From contig JBJEQT010000175.1 in the NCBI GenBank assembly GCA_051881895.1, positions 1-6,187 of the forward strand: a stretch of 6,187 bases of DNA, in the 5' to 3' direction. The notes beneath the pieces are model-generated. The model saw nothing but the letters and a program-made list of their open reading frames with translations. It had not been told where the DNA came from and made no database searches. Below are positions 1-5,219 of this stretch, in pieces. Both the position numbers and the translations under genes were made by a program. Source of the DNA: UBA3818 sp051881895 (GTDB taxonomy: Bacteria > Bacillota > Clostridia > Oscillospirales > Ruminococcaceae). Numbering within the stretch: the stretch's first letter is position 1; the number at the start of each line of letters is the position of its first letter.

Positions 1-47
1 GCGTATTCGTTTGCGATTTGTTCTGCATAGATTTTATCTGTGTTCAT
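1..47 (-). CDS. N-terminus of an unidentified gene, cut by the window edge
   Basis: Only 15 full codons are visible, reading MNTDKIYAEQIANEY, before the gene leaves the window. The start is well supported: an AAGGAGG ribosome binding site lies on the minus strand at 63-57, nine bases before the ATG. The peptide resembles, from memory only, the beginning of a small clostridial membrane protein family often auto-annotated as dihydropteridine reductase; that name is weakly founded and I do not adopt it. Nothing about domains can be said from so short a piece. An extended -10 promoter at 192-184 would give it a leader of about 130 bases. That it is a real gene is fairly sure; its identity is not. 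Confidence 0.7.
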   Translation of the reverse strand, partial: MNTDKIYAEQIANEY

Positions 48-106
48 GGTTTGTTGCCTCCTTCATTTGATGACTTTATTGTAGCGAAGGAAAACAGCAA
101 ACGGAA

Positions 107-130
107 CAACACAGCGGGCAACTTGTGTTG
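107..130 (-). repeat. 7-bp inverted repeat in the leader of the left-edge gene
   Basis: CAACACA at 107-113 pairs perfectly with TGTGTTG at 124-130 around a 10-base loop. It lies in the presumed 5' leader, about 60 bases upstream of the start codon at 47. It could be an operator or a small RNA stem-loop, or chance; no known riboswitch pattern is recognisable around it. Confidence 0.4.
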
Positions 131-183
131 ATTTGTGAAATGCATAATCCCGAGAAGTCTGGTTGTCCATCTTTTTGAATTGT

Positions 184-192
184 ATTATAGCA
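184..192 (-). promoter_or_regulatory. Candidate vegetative extended -10 promoter for the left-edge gene
   Basis: On the minus strand the sequence reads TGC-TATAAT, a perfect -10 hexamer with an upstream TG (extended -10). No good -35 is seen at 16-18 bases (best TTTCCG); TTGCTT lies 20 bases away. Extended -10 promoters can tolerate a poor -35. The start point would be near 177, giving a leader of about 130 bases. Confidence 0.5.
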
Positions 193-331
193 TCTTTGCT
201 CAAAACGGAAAGCAAAAGTAAAAGTGGACTTTTTTACAAATCGCTGCACTTTTCCTGTGTTTCGTCTGCTTATTGTATTTTCTGCGATTGTCACCATGCC
301 GGCGGCCCGTTGGAGGCCGGGAACAGGCTTG

Positions 332-1093
332 CTATTTCAACAGATACGATAGCATCTTTTCCGGCGCGTTTAAAAACTGCCGGGTCACCAGGAAATGCTC
401 TGTCTGTTGATAAGGTGTGGACTGAATGCCGTTTTCTGACAGAACGAAAATTTCCGCATCGGGAACCGCCATCAAAATGGGGGAATGGGTGGAGATAATA
501 AATTGAGAGCCTTCCCCAGCCAGCCGGTGTATCAGGCAGATCAGCGACATCAGCCGCATGGGAGAAAGAGCGGCTTCCGGCTCGTCGAGAAGATACAGGC
601 CGTTTTTGCCGAAACGATTTTCCATCAGCGCAAGAAAGCTTTCCCCATGGGATTGGCGGTGCAGGGATACGCCGCCGTAGCTGTCAATCACCCGCCCGCC
701 CAGGGAAGACTCCCGGTCCATGCGGTCGATATCCGACGCCAGATTATAAAAACTTTCCGCGCGCAGAAAAAAACCGTCCCTGCGGCGGAGGGCTCCTTTG
801 ACAACCGTAAGATAGCGGTATAGGTCGGAGTGGGAATCAGCGGTGGCAAAACGGAAATTAACGGTGCCGCCTTCCGGGTTGAATCCCATGGATATGGCGA
901 TTGCTTCCATCAGCGTGGATTTTCCAACGCCGTTTTCCCCTACGAAAAAAGTCACCCGCTTGCGCAGTGTCAGCTCGTTTGGCTCCTGCAGGCAGCGCAC
1001 CGCCGGCAGGCGATACAAATAGCTGTCCTGCGGGAGCTTCCGGGATATTCGGATTCCCCGGACATACAGATCAACCACAGACGTATGTTCCAT
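332..1093 (-). CDS. Small AAA/ABC-type ATPase, function unknown
   Basis: This 253-residue cytoplasmic protein is a single SMC/ABC-like nucleotide-binding domain. The Walker A motif GENGVGKST is at residues 52-60, a signature-like SHGES at 148-152, the Walker B YLLDEPEAALSP at 167-178 with catalytic Glu171, and the switch histidine in STHSP at His203. The pattern matches the stand-alone predicted ATPases of the COG3910 type (family knowledge from memory), whose substrate is not established. There is no membrane segment and no linked permease, so it is unlikely to be a transporter subunit. The reading frame is open for 100 more codons upstream, but the ATG at 1093 has an AGGAGGGG ribosome binding site six bases before it and the upstream part looks non-coding. 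It is divergent from spoIIID, with 218 bases between the start codons. Ongoing ATPase activity is likely from the motifs; any sporulation role would be guilt by association. Confidence 0.88.
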   Translation of the reverse strand: MEHTSVVDLYVRGIRISRKLPQDSYLYRLPAVRCLQEPNELTLRKRVTFFVGENGVGKSTLMEAIAISMGFNPEGGTVNFRFATADSHSDLYRYLTVVKGALRRRDGFFLRAESFYNLASDIDRMDRESSLGGRVIDSYGGVSLHRQSHGESFLALMENRFGKNGLYLLDEPEAALSPMRLMSLICLIHRLAGEGSQFIISTHSPILMAVPDAEIFVLSENGIQSTPYQQTEHFLVTRQFLNAPEKMLSYLLK

Positions 1094-1120
1094 CTTGCCC
1101 CTCCTTTTCTTTTCGTCCCC

Positions 1121-1149
1121 ATCATAGCAGAAAGGCAGTCCGATAAAAA
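1121..1149 (-). promoter_or_regulatory. Candidate extended -10 promoter for the ATPase gene
   Basis: On the minus strand TGC-TATGAT (1129-1121) is an extended -10 with one mismatch to TATAAT. The matching -35 position, 17 bases upstream (1149-1144), reads TTTTTA and is weak. Transcription would start near 1114, about 20 bases before the start codon and just upstream of its ribosome binding site. Confidence 0.42.
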
Positions 1150-1226
1150 GGCCAGCGCCCCAAAATGTACCAAAGACAGACCGCGCGGCAAAACACGGCC
1201 CTTTTTGGCAAATCCGTTTCTTCCGG

Positions 1227-1240
1227 GGCATATTTATGCC
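1227..1240. repeat. Palindrome over the spoIIID -35 element
   Basis: GGCATA and TATGCC form a perfect 6-bp inverted repeat with a two-base centre (TT). It overlaps the SigE-type -35 element almost exactly. It could be a regulator's operator, but part of the symmetry follows from the -35 sequence itself. Confidence 0.45.
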
Positions 1241-1257
1241 GATTCCCTGCATATGAT
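1228..1257 (+). promoter_or_regulatory. SigE-type promoter of spoIIID
   Basis: GCATATT at 1228-1234 matches the SigE -35 consensus KMATATT completely. After a 15-base spacer, CATATGAT at 1250-1257 matches the -10 (CATACAMT) at six of eight positions. Spacing is what SigE needs, and spoIIID is a SigE-dependent gene in Bacillus subtilis (established). The start point would lie near 1264, giving a leader of roughly 47 bases. The -35 sits inside a palindrome (1227-1240). Confidence 0.7.
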
Positions 1258-1268
1258 GTGGCAAGACG

Positions 1269-1289
1269 GGTTCCCGCGCCGCGGGAGCC
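1269..1289 (+). other. GC-rich hairpin in the spoIIID leader
   Basis: Bases 1269-1277 pair with 1281-1289 (nine pairs including one G-U) around a three-base loop GCC. It would be in the 5' leader, ending nine bases before the AGGGAGGG ribosome binding site. There is no T run, so it is not an intrinsic terminator. A role in mRNA stability or translation is possible but unproven. Confidence 0.45.
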
Positions 1290-1297
1290 GCATCCGC

Positions 1298-1305
1298 AGG
1301 GAGGG
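1298..1305 (+). promoter_or_regulatory. Ribosome binding site fixing the TTG start of spoIIID
   Basis: AGGGAGGG lies six bases before the TTG at 1312. No in-frame ATG exists at a suitable place, and the next ATG lies within the conserved domain, so this site decides the start. Confidence 0.7.
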
Positions 1306-1311
1306 ATTGGA

Positions 1312-1569
1312 TTGAAAGGGTTGCCTGAGGAACGGGCGGTTTCGCTGGGGTTGTATATGATAGAGAATAACGCCACGGTGCGCAGCGCGGCAAAAGCGTT
1401 TCATATCAGTAAAAGTACGGTACACAAAGACGTATCGGAACGGTTAAAAAAGATAAACCCCAATTTATACCGGCAAGTCAAAGAATTGATGGATACCAAT
1501 AAACAAGAGCGGCATATTCGAGGCGGGATGGCGACAAAAAACAAATACGCCCGGGAAAAAAGAGGATGA
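1312..1569 (+). CDS. spoIIID: SpoIIID, mother-cell sporulation transcription regulator
   Basis: The 85-residue product matches SpoIIID, a monomeric DNA-binding protein that activates or represses many SigE-dependent genes in the mother cell (established in B. subtilis). The helix-turn-helix spans about residues 21-45 and holds the hallmark ISKSTVHKDVSERL (32-45). The following INPNLYRQVKELMD helix and basic RHIRGGMATKNKY tail (68-79) also align with the B. subtilis protein. The start is a TTG with a good ribosome binding site; upstream residues in the open frame are not SpoIIID-like. Length is close to the B. subtilis protein (about 93 residues) with a shorter acidic tail. It stands alone: a SigE-type promoter precedes it and a terminator hairpin begins right after the stop. 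In many Clostridia spoIIID follows spoIID and spoIIQ; here spoIIQ is nearby but on the other strand, with a YitT gene in between. Confidence 0.95.
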   Translation: MKGLPEERAVSLGLYMIENNATVRSAAKAFHISKSTVHKDVSERLKKINPNLYRQVKELMDTNKQERHIRGGMATKNKYAREKRG

Positions 1570-1593
1570 AAAAAGCGCCGGCAGGCGCTTTTT
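1570..1593. terminator. Intrinsic terminator after spoIIID, usable from both strands
   Basis: Bases 1570-1579 pair perfectly with 1584-1593 around the loop GGCA. The stem has a GCGCC/GGCGC core flanked by A and T runs, so it ends in T5 on the plus strand and T6 on the minus strand. It directly follows the spoIIID stop codon and can also act as the second terminator of the convergent yitT-like gene. Confidence 0.85.
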
Positions 1594-1599
1594 GTTTGG

Positions 1600-1627
1600 A
1601 AAACACCGCCTTTTTGGCGGCGTTTTT
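1600..1627. terminator. Second hairpin between convergent spoIIID and yitT-like gene
   Basis: CCGCC (1606-1610) pairs with GGCGG (1616-1620) around T5. After an A-C mismatch the stem continues through C1604-G1622 and the A run 1600-1603 against the T run after 1622. It is nearly symmetric and reads as a weak-to-moderate terminator from both sides. It lies 54 bases beyond the yitT-like stop codon. Confidence 0.65.
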
Positions 1628-1680
1628 CCGTCTGCATAGGGATTCTTTGCTTTTGGCAGACTATCAGGCGGCGAAAGTAA

Positions 1681-2550
1681 TCAGCGGTATTCCTTGTTCA
1701 GAGAAAATCCACGCCCCCGCACCTCTTTCACCGCGCTGACGACCAAAAAAGCAGCCGGGTCGATTTCGTTGACCATCTGCGTCAGCCGGGGCAGTTCCCG
1801 GTTGGATACCACCGACAAAATCATTGGCAGTTCCGTCCGGCAGTAGCCGGTCTGCGCGTGGATGAGAGTGGAGCCGCGGTCAAGCCGGCGGATGATCTGC
1901 TCGTTGATCTGTTCGTATTTTTCGCTGACGATTTTTACCTGTGTCCGGGACTGACCCATCAACAGCACCTTATCCAGTACCAATGTATAGATCATGACCA
2001 GCAAAATGCCGTAAAGCACCTGTTCTTTGTCAGAAAAGAGAATTTGCAGGAGCAAAATGGTGAAATCAAAGGCGTACATCGTGACCGAGACGGAAAGACC
2101 GAATTTTTTGTTGAGCACCAGGGGTGGAATATCCATACCGCCGGTGGAGGCGCCTGCCCGGATAACGATCCCGATGGAAAAGCCAATCATCAAACCCGCG
2201 TAAACAGCGCACAGCAGGCGGTCGCCGGTCATTTGGGACAGCACCGGTATTTTCTGGAACACCCCCAGGATGAATGGGTAAAAGAAGGTGCTGACCAGGG
2301 TGGTCAGCGCAAATTTTTTCCCCAGGATCCAAAGGCCCAGCAAAAACATGGCAACATTAAAAACAGAGACAAAAACCGTTACCGGCAGCCCAAACTGATG
2401 GTAAAAGAACAAAGCCAAACCGGTGGTGCCGCCGGTGATCAGGCCGGCAGGCAGAATAAACATGGTCACGCCCAAGGCGTAAATGGCGTTGCCCAGTAGA
2501 ATCAGCGCCAGGTTGAGAAGATTTTTTGCCAACGTTTGATTGCTTTTCAT
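1681..2550 (-). CDS. YitT family integral membrane protein (DUF161 + DUF2179)
   Basis: This 289-residue protein has the two-part build of the YitT/YqfU family. The N-terminal part (about residues 12-196) has five or six hydrophobic membrane segments and the family motifs LPAGLITGGTTGLAL (33-47) and RAGASTGGMDIPPL (131-144). The C-terminal part (about 203-285) is a soluble DUF2179 domain with RGSTLIHAQTGYCR (225-238) and a SNRELPRLTQMVNEIDP stretch (249-265). The molecular function of the family is not established; Firmicutes carry many paralogs, some induced in sporulation. The ATG at 2550 is preceded by AAAGGG eight bases upstream, a moderate ribosome binding site. It is cut off from upstream spoIIQ by a strong terminator, so it must have its own promoter, which I cannot pick out with confidence. 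I give no gene symbol because paralogs cannot be told apart by eye. Confidence 0.92.
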   Translation of the reverse strand: MKSNQTLAKNLLNLALILLGNAIYALGVTMFILPAGLITGGTTGLALFFYHQFGLPVTVFVSVFNVAMFLLGLWILGKKFALTTLVSTFFYPFILGVFQKIPVLSQMTGDRLLCAVYAGLMIGFSIGIVIRAGASTGGMDIPPLVLNKKFGLSVSVTMYAFDFTILLLQILFSDKEQVLYGILLVMIYTLVLDKVLLMGQSRTQVKIVSEKYEQINEQIIRRLDRGSTLIHAQTGYCRTELPMILSVVSNRELPRLTQMVNEIDPAAFLVVSAVKEVRGRGFSLNKEYR

Positions 2551-2603
2551 GATCAGGACCCTTTCTCTTGCTGTTTTCTTACTGTGTTATTTCATTAAAG
2601 GGC

Positions 2604-2643
2604 AAAAGAAAAAGCAGACTGGTTTCAGTCTGCTTTTTCTTTT
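2604..2643 (-). terminator. Strong intrinsic terminator of spoIIQ
   Basis: Bases 2604-2621 pair perfectly with 2626-2643, an 18-bp stem with loop GTTT, a GCAGACTG core and A/T-rich ends. On the minus strand it ends in CTTTTTCTTTT, fitting a terminator for spoIIQ 115 bases after its stop. It also insulates the yitT-like gene, whose start codon is about 53 bases further on. Confidence 0.88.
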
Positions 2644-2758
2644 TATTTTTGAAAATAGAATGGCGTTTTCCATTTTTTCAGCCCTTTATCACAGCCTGCA
2701 TTGCGGAAAGATCCGCTGCGGCTTTCATGTTAACAGGGAAAGGGCCAAAAGTCAAGCG

Positions 2759-3535
2759 TTAGTCGTCCGATTCGTAAAAGCCCATCCGGACCAGAGGGTC
2801 CACCCGAACGCCGTCTTCAAACAGTTCAAAGTGCAGATGCGGTTCCAGCGCGGTTTCCGCCAGATTGGTGTCGCCCACCTGACCGATTTCGTCAGCGATG
2901 GAAACAGCCTGCCCCTCTACCACCAAAAGCTCTTCATCGAGACCGCAGTAGCGGCTGATCAGATTATCCGCGTGTGTGATTTCCACAACGGTACCCCACA
3001 TCGGATCGTCTTTCACCGCAGAAACAACGCCGTCGGCCACTGCCCGTACAGGGGTCCCCCATTCCGCCTTAATATCGATGCCATTGTGGGTGTGCCATTT
3101 GTTCAGGGTCTCGTCCTTGACCAGCTCCGTGCCGGAAAAAAGGTGGAAAACCGTGTTTTCAACGGGAAGCAGAAAGGAGGAAACGCCGTAATTGGGCGCA
3201 ATGGTATCCTGCGCGGATTCTTTGGAAACCGCGGAAGATACTTCGGGCGCCGAGGAGGAGGAAGGCGCACTGGAAGAGGAAGAGGACGGACGGGATACAT
3301 TGGAGACTTTTTGCTCCACCTGCTGTTCCTTTTGAGCCGCCGGCGTGCTGGAAGCGGTATTTTGCAGAGTTGTGCCGGAAGCCGCCGGCGGCTGGGAAGT
3401 AAAAGAATCGATGGTCTTGTCCACGATGACCCAGGCGGCAGCGCCCGCTCCCAGTACGCAGACCGCCAAAGCGGCGTAAAAGCCTTTCCCCAGAAGGAAT
3501 TTTCCCACTGGGCTTTCGGAAAAAGATTTTTTCAT
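2759..3535 (-). CDS. spoIIQ: SpoIIQ-like M23/LytM-domain engulfment protein
   Basis: This 258-residue protein has a short cytoplasmic N-terminus, one membrane segment (about 18-38), a low-complexity linker with a Ser-rich run (82-101), and an M23 (LytM) domain from about 120 to 252. SpoIIQ sits in the forespore membrane and forms a channel or ratchet with mother-cell SpoIIIAH during engulfment (established). Zinc ligands are visible: His150 and Asp154 in HNGID, and His235 in HLHFE (233-237). B. subtilis SpoIIQ is degenerate at its zinc site, while clostridial homologs keep it. The position of the usual second catalytic histidine (LYAHL in LytM-type enzymes) reads RYCGL (195-199), so activity is uncertain. 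The ATG at 3535 follows GAGGG at eight bases. A SigF/SigG-type promoter, a dedicated terminator and nearby spoIIID and spoVA favour SpoIIQ over a general cell-wall hydrolase. Confidence 0.88.
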   Translation of the reverse strand: MKKSFSESPVGKFLLGKGFYAALAVCVLGAGAAAWVIVDKTIDSFTSQPPAASGTTLQNTASSTPAAQKEQQVEQKVSNVSRPSSSSSSAPSSSSAPEVSSAVSKESAQDTIAPNYGVSSFLLPVENTVFHLFSGTELVKDETLNKWHTHNGIDIKAEWGTPVRAVADGVVSAVKDDPMWGTVVEITHADNLISRYCGLDEELLVVEGQAVSIADEIGQVGDTNLAETALEPHLHFELFEDGVRVDPLVRMGFYESDD

Positions 3536-3575
3536 AGGATTTCCCTCAATTCATACAAAAATTTATGTTATCAAA

Positions 3576-3604
3576 AGTATGGCTTTTGAACGCATGATTT
3601 ATGC
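3576..3604 (-). promoter_or_regulatory. SigF/SigG-type promoter of spoIIQ
   Basis: On the minus strand GCATA (3604-3600) is followed after 15 bases by AGCCATACT (3584-3576). This fits the SigF pattern GYATA-N15-GGnnAnAnT with one mismatch. Read as SigG, GCATA-N18-CATACTT also fits with one -10 mismatch. Transcription would start near 3569, about 34 bases before the start codon. spoIIQ is a SigF gene in B. subtilis (established), so sequence and gene identity agree. Confidence 0.7.
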
Positions 3605-3672
3605 ACCATATTTTTATGGGAGCGGAAATCCGGAAAAAACCGGCCGGAATTTGCCGTGGAATGGGCGAAAAT

Positions 3673-3701
3673 ACATAATTTTGATTCGGGCAGAGAAAAT
3701 A
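3673..3701 (+). promoter_or_regulatory. Weak candidate SigG-type promoter of the spoVA operon
   Basis: ACATA (3673-3677), a 17-base spacer and GAAAATA (3695-3701) match the SigG pattern GNATR and CATNNTA at about nine of twelve positions. The place is right: it would start transcription about 30 bases before spoVAC. spoVA is SigG-controlled in B. subtilis, but the match here is modest and the call tentative. Confidence 0.3.
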
Positions 3702-3723
3702 TCAGTAAATGATTTTTGAAAAG

Positions 3724-3729
3724 AAAGGA
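3724..3729 (+). promoter_or_regulatory. Ribosome binding site deciding the spoVAC start
   Basis: AAAGGA ends at 3729, exactly where an in-frame ATG begins, so it cannot serve that ATG. It stands eight bases before the in-frame TTG at 3738, an ideal distance. Confidence 0.6.
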
Positions 3730-3737
3730 TGATTTTA

Positions 3738-4175
3738 TTGTCTTGTACACCACAGGAATACAATAAAATGAGCCAAAAAGCAGCCCCCAATTCCAAACTA
3801 TGGCGTAATATGCTGATGGCTTTTCTGGTCGGCGGCCTGATTTGCACCATAGGGCAGGGGGTTATGAGCTGGATGCAGGCGCTCGGCCTCAGCCGGGAAG
3901 ACGGCGGCGCCGTCACCTCTATTTCCCTGATTTTTTTAAGCGCGCTGCTGACAGGATTCAACTGCTACGATAATATTGCCAAACACGCGGGCGCGGGAAC
4001 GCTGGTCCCCATCACCGGATTTGCCAACGCTATGGTCAGTCCGGCGCTGGAGTTTAAACGGGAAGGCTTTATCCTGGGCGTAGGAGCAAAAATGTTTTCC
4101 ATCGCCGGGCCTGTGATTCTGTATGGCAGTGCCGCGTCGGTTGTTTATGGGCTGATTTTGGCGATTTTCGGTTAG
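3738..4175 (+). CDS. spoVAC: SpoVAC, dipicolinic acid channel membrane protein
   Basis: The 145-residue integral membrane protein belongs to the SpoVAC/SpoVAEb family. SpoVAC of B. subtilis behaves as a mechanosensitive channel in the spore inner membrane and is needed for Ca-DPA movement (established). Visible hallmarks are FLVGGLICTIGQ (29-40), SALLTGFNCYDNIAKHAGAG (68-87) and VPITGFANAMVSPALEFKREG (90-110); four or so hydrophobic segments cover most of the protein. I place the start at the TTG at 3738. The ATG nine bases earlier overlaps its own would-be ribosome binding site, and an ATG at 3768 would remove the QEYNK region that resembles the B. subtilis N-terminus. It is the first gene of the spoVA operon; its stop codon overlaps the ribosome binding site of spoVAD, which suggests translational coupling. 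It is divergent from spoIIQ. Confidence 0.95.
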   Translation: MSCTPQEYNKMSQKAAPNSKLWRNMLMAFLVGGLICTIGQGVMSWMQALGLSREDGGAVTSISLIFLSALLTGFNCYDNIAKHAGAGTLVPITGFANAMVSPALEFKREGFILGVGAKMFSIAGPVILYGSAASVVYGLILAIFG

Positions 4176-4187
4176 GAGGAAGGACAA

Positions 4188-5219
4188 ATGGCGGTAAAAA
4201 CAGGGAACCATACCTATCTGCTGGAAAATACGCCTTCGGTATTGTCTTTTGGGGCAGTAGGCTCCAAGAAAGAGTCGGAGGGACCGTTGGGGCGGTATTT
4301 CGACGTCATCAATCCGGATTCCTCCTTTGGGGAAAGCAGCTGGGAAAAAGCCGAGAGTAAAATGGTGCAGATCAGCGTAGGGCAGGCCCTTTCCAAAGGG
4401 AATTTCGAAGCGGATCAAATCGATGTGGCCTTTGCGGGGGATCTTCTCAACCAATGCATCGGGTCGGCGTACGGCCTGCGGGATTTGGGGATCCCCTTTG
4501 TGGGGCTGTATGGCGCCTGCTCCACCATGGCGGAATCGTTGGCACTGGCGGCGCTGTTTGTGGATGCGGCCATCGCCAAAAAAGCGCTGGCGGTGACCTC
4601 CTCTCATTTCTGTTCCGCGGAGCGGCAGTTCCGTTTCCCGCTGGAATACGGCGGACAGCGCCCTCCTACCGCGCAGTGGACTGTGACCGGGTCCGGCGCA
4701 TGCGTTATCGGTGAGTCGGATACGGCGCCTTTCGTACGGGCGGTGACCATCGGCTGCATTGAGGATCTGGGCATCAAGGACGCCAACAACATGGGGGCTG
4801 CCATGGCTCCCGCGGCGGCCAAAACCATTTCCCATTACCTGGCGGATACCCGTACCCGGCCGGAGGACTACGACATGATCCTCACCGGCGATTTGGGGCA
4901 GGTGGGTTCGGCGCTGTTAGAGCAATTGCTGGAGCAGGAGAAAATTGATTTAAAGGGCCGGCATCAGGATTGCGGCCTGTTGATCTATGACCGGAAGCAG
5001 CAGGATGTCCATGCCGGAGGTTCCGGATGCGGATGCGCCGCGTCGGTCCTGTGCTCTTTTATTCTGCCCAAAATCCGGCAGGGAACGTTGGGGGATGTAT
5101 TGTTTGTCGCTACCGGTGCGCTGATGAGCCCTACCTCCAGCATGCAGGGGGAGAGCATACCCGGCATTGCCCATCTGGTGCATCTGTCCTCCGGCCGCCG
5201 GCGCAAGGGGGTGGAATAA
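4188..5219 (+). CDS. spoVAD: SpoVAD, dipicolinic acid-binding spore protein
   Basis: The 343-residue product matches SpoVAD over its whole length. SpoVAD is a soluble thiolase-fold protein attached to the SpoVA complex at the spore inner membrane; it binds DPA and is essential for its uptake (established for B. subtilis). Visible marks are the thiolase-like GACSTMAESLA (109-119) with Cys111, SSHFCSAERQFRFPLEYGGQ (138-157), the conserved HAGGSGCGCAASV (275-287) and TGALMSPTSSMQGESIPGIA (309-328). The fold resembles ketoacyl synthases, but SpoVAD is considered a binding protein, not an enzyme. The ATG at 4188 has a strong AGGAGGAAGGA just before it, overlapping the spoVAC stop. The stop codon overlaps the first base of the spoVAE start. 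Length is close to the family norm (about 338), so the gene looks intact. Confidence 0.97.
   Translation: MAVKTGNHTYLLENTPSVLSFGAVGSKKESEGPLGRYFDVINPDSSFGESSWEKAESKMVQISVGQALSKGNFEADQIDVAFAGDLLNQCIGSAYGLRDLGIPFVGLYGACSTMAESLALAALFVDAAIAKKALAVTSSHFCSAERQFRFPLEYGGQRPPTAQWTVTGSGACVIGESDTAPFVRAVTIGCIEDLGIKDANNMGAAMAPAAAKTISHYLADTRTRPEDYDMILTGDLGQVGSALLEQLLEQEKIDLKGRHQDCGLLIYDRKQQDVHAGGSGCGCAASVLCSFILPKIRQGTLGDVLFVATGALMSPTSSMQGESIPGIAHLVHLSSGRRRKGVE

Larger units (their letters stand above)
48..331. other. Non-coding gap with the leader and promoter of the left-edge gene
   Basis: No convincing gene is present in this 284-base stretch. The possible reading frames here lack a ribosome binding site and give cysteine-rich, unfamily-like peptides. 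It holds the minus-strand leader and promoter of the left-edge gene, a 7-bp inverted repeat (107-113 with 124-130), and a GC-rich hairpin just beyond the ATPase stop codon (303-307 with 315-319, loop 308-314). That hairpin has no T run behind it on either strand, so I do not call it an intrinsic terminator. Confidence 0.6.

Noticed and set aside
76..297. 73-codon minus-strand open frame in the left gap
   Set aside because: No ribosome binding site, spans the candidate promoter, and gives an unrecognisable cysteine-rich peptide.
303..319. GC hairpin after the ATPase stop as an intrinsic terminator
   Set aside because: Only a 5-bp stem and no T run on the minus strand.
1165..1311. N-terminal extension of SpoIIID from an ATG at 1165
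   Set aside because: It would include the SigE promoter and leader, and SpoIIID family proteins do not have such an extension.
1094..1393. N-terminal extension of the ATPase by 100 residues
   Set aside because: The frame is open, but the extension runs across the spoIIID promoter and leader and resembles nothing; the ATG at 1093 has an excellent ribosome binding site.
1858..2499. 213-codon plus-strand open frame opposite the yitT-like gene
   Set aside because: Gln/Asp/His-rich shadow frame with no domain and no translation signal.
2540..3589. 349-codon plus-strand open frame opposite spoIIQ
   Set aside because: It lies antisense to a clear SpoIIQ gene, has biased Arg/Gly/His composition typical of a shadow frame, matches no family I know, and has no ribosome binding site.
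3936..4835. 299-codon minus-strand open frame opposite spoVAC/spoVAD
   Set aside because: Antisense shadow of two strongly conserved genes; rich in Arg, Gly and Pro without recognisable motifs.
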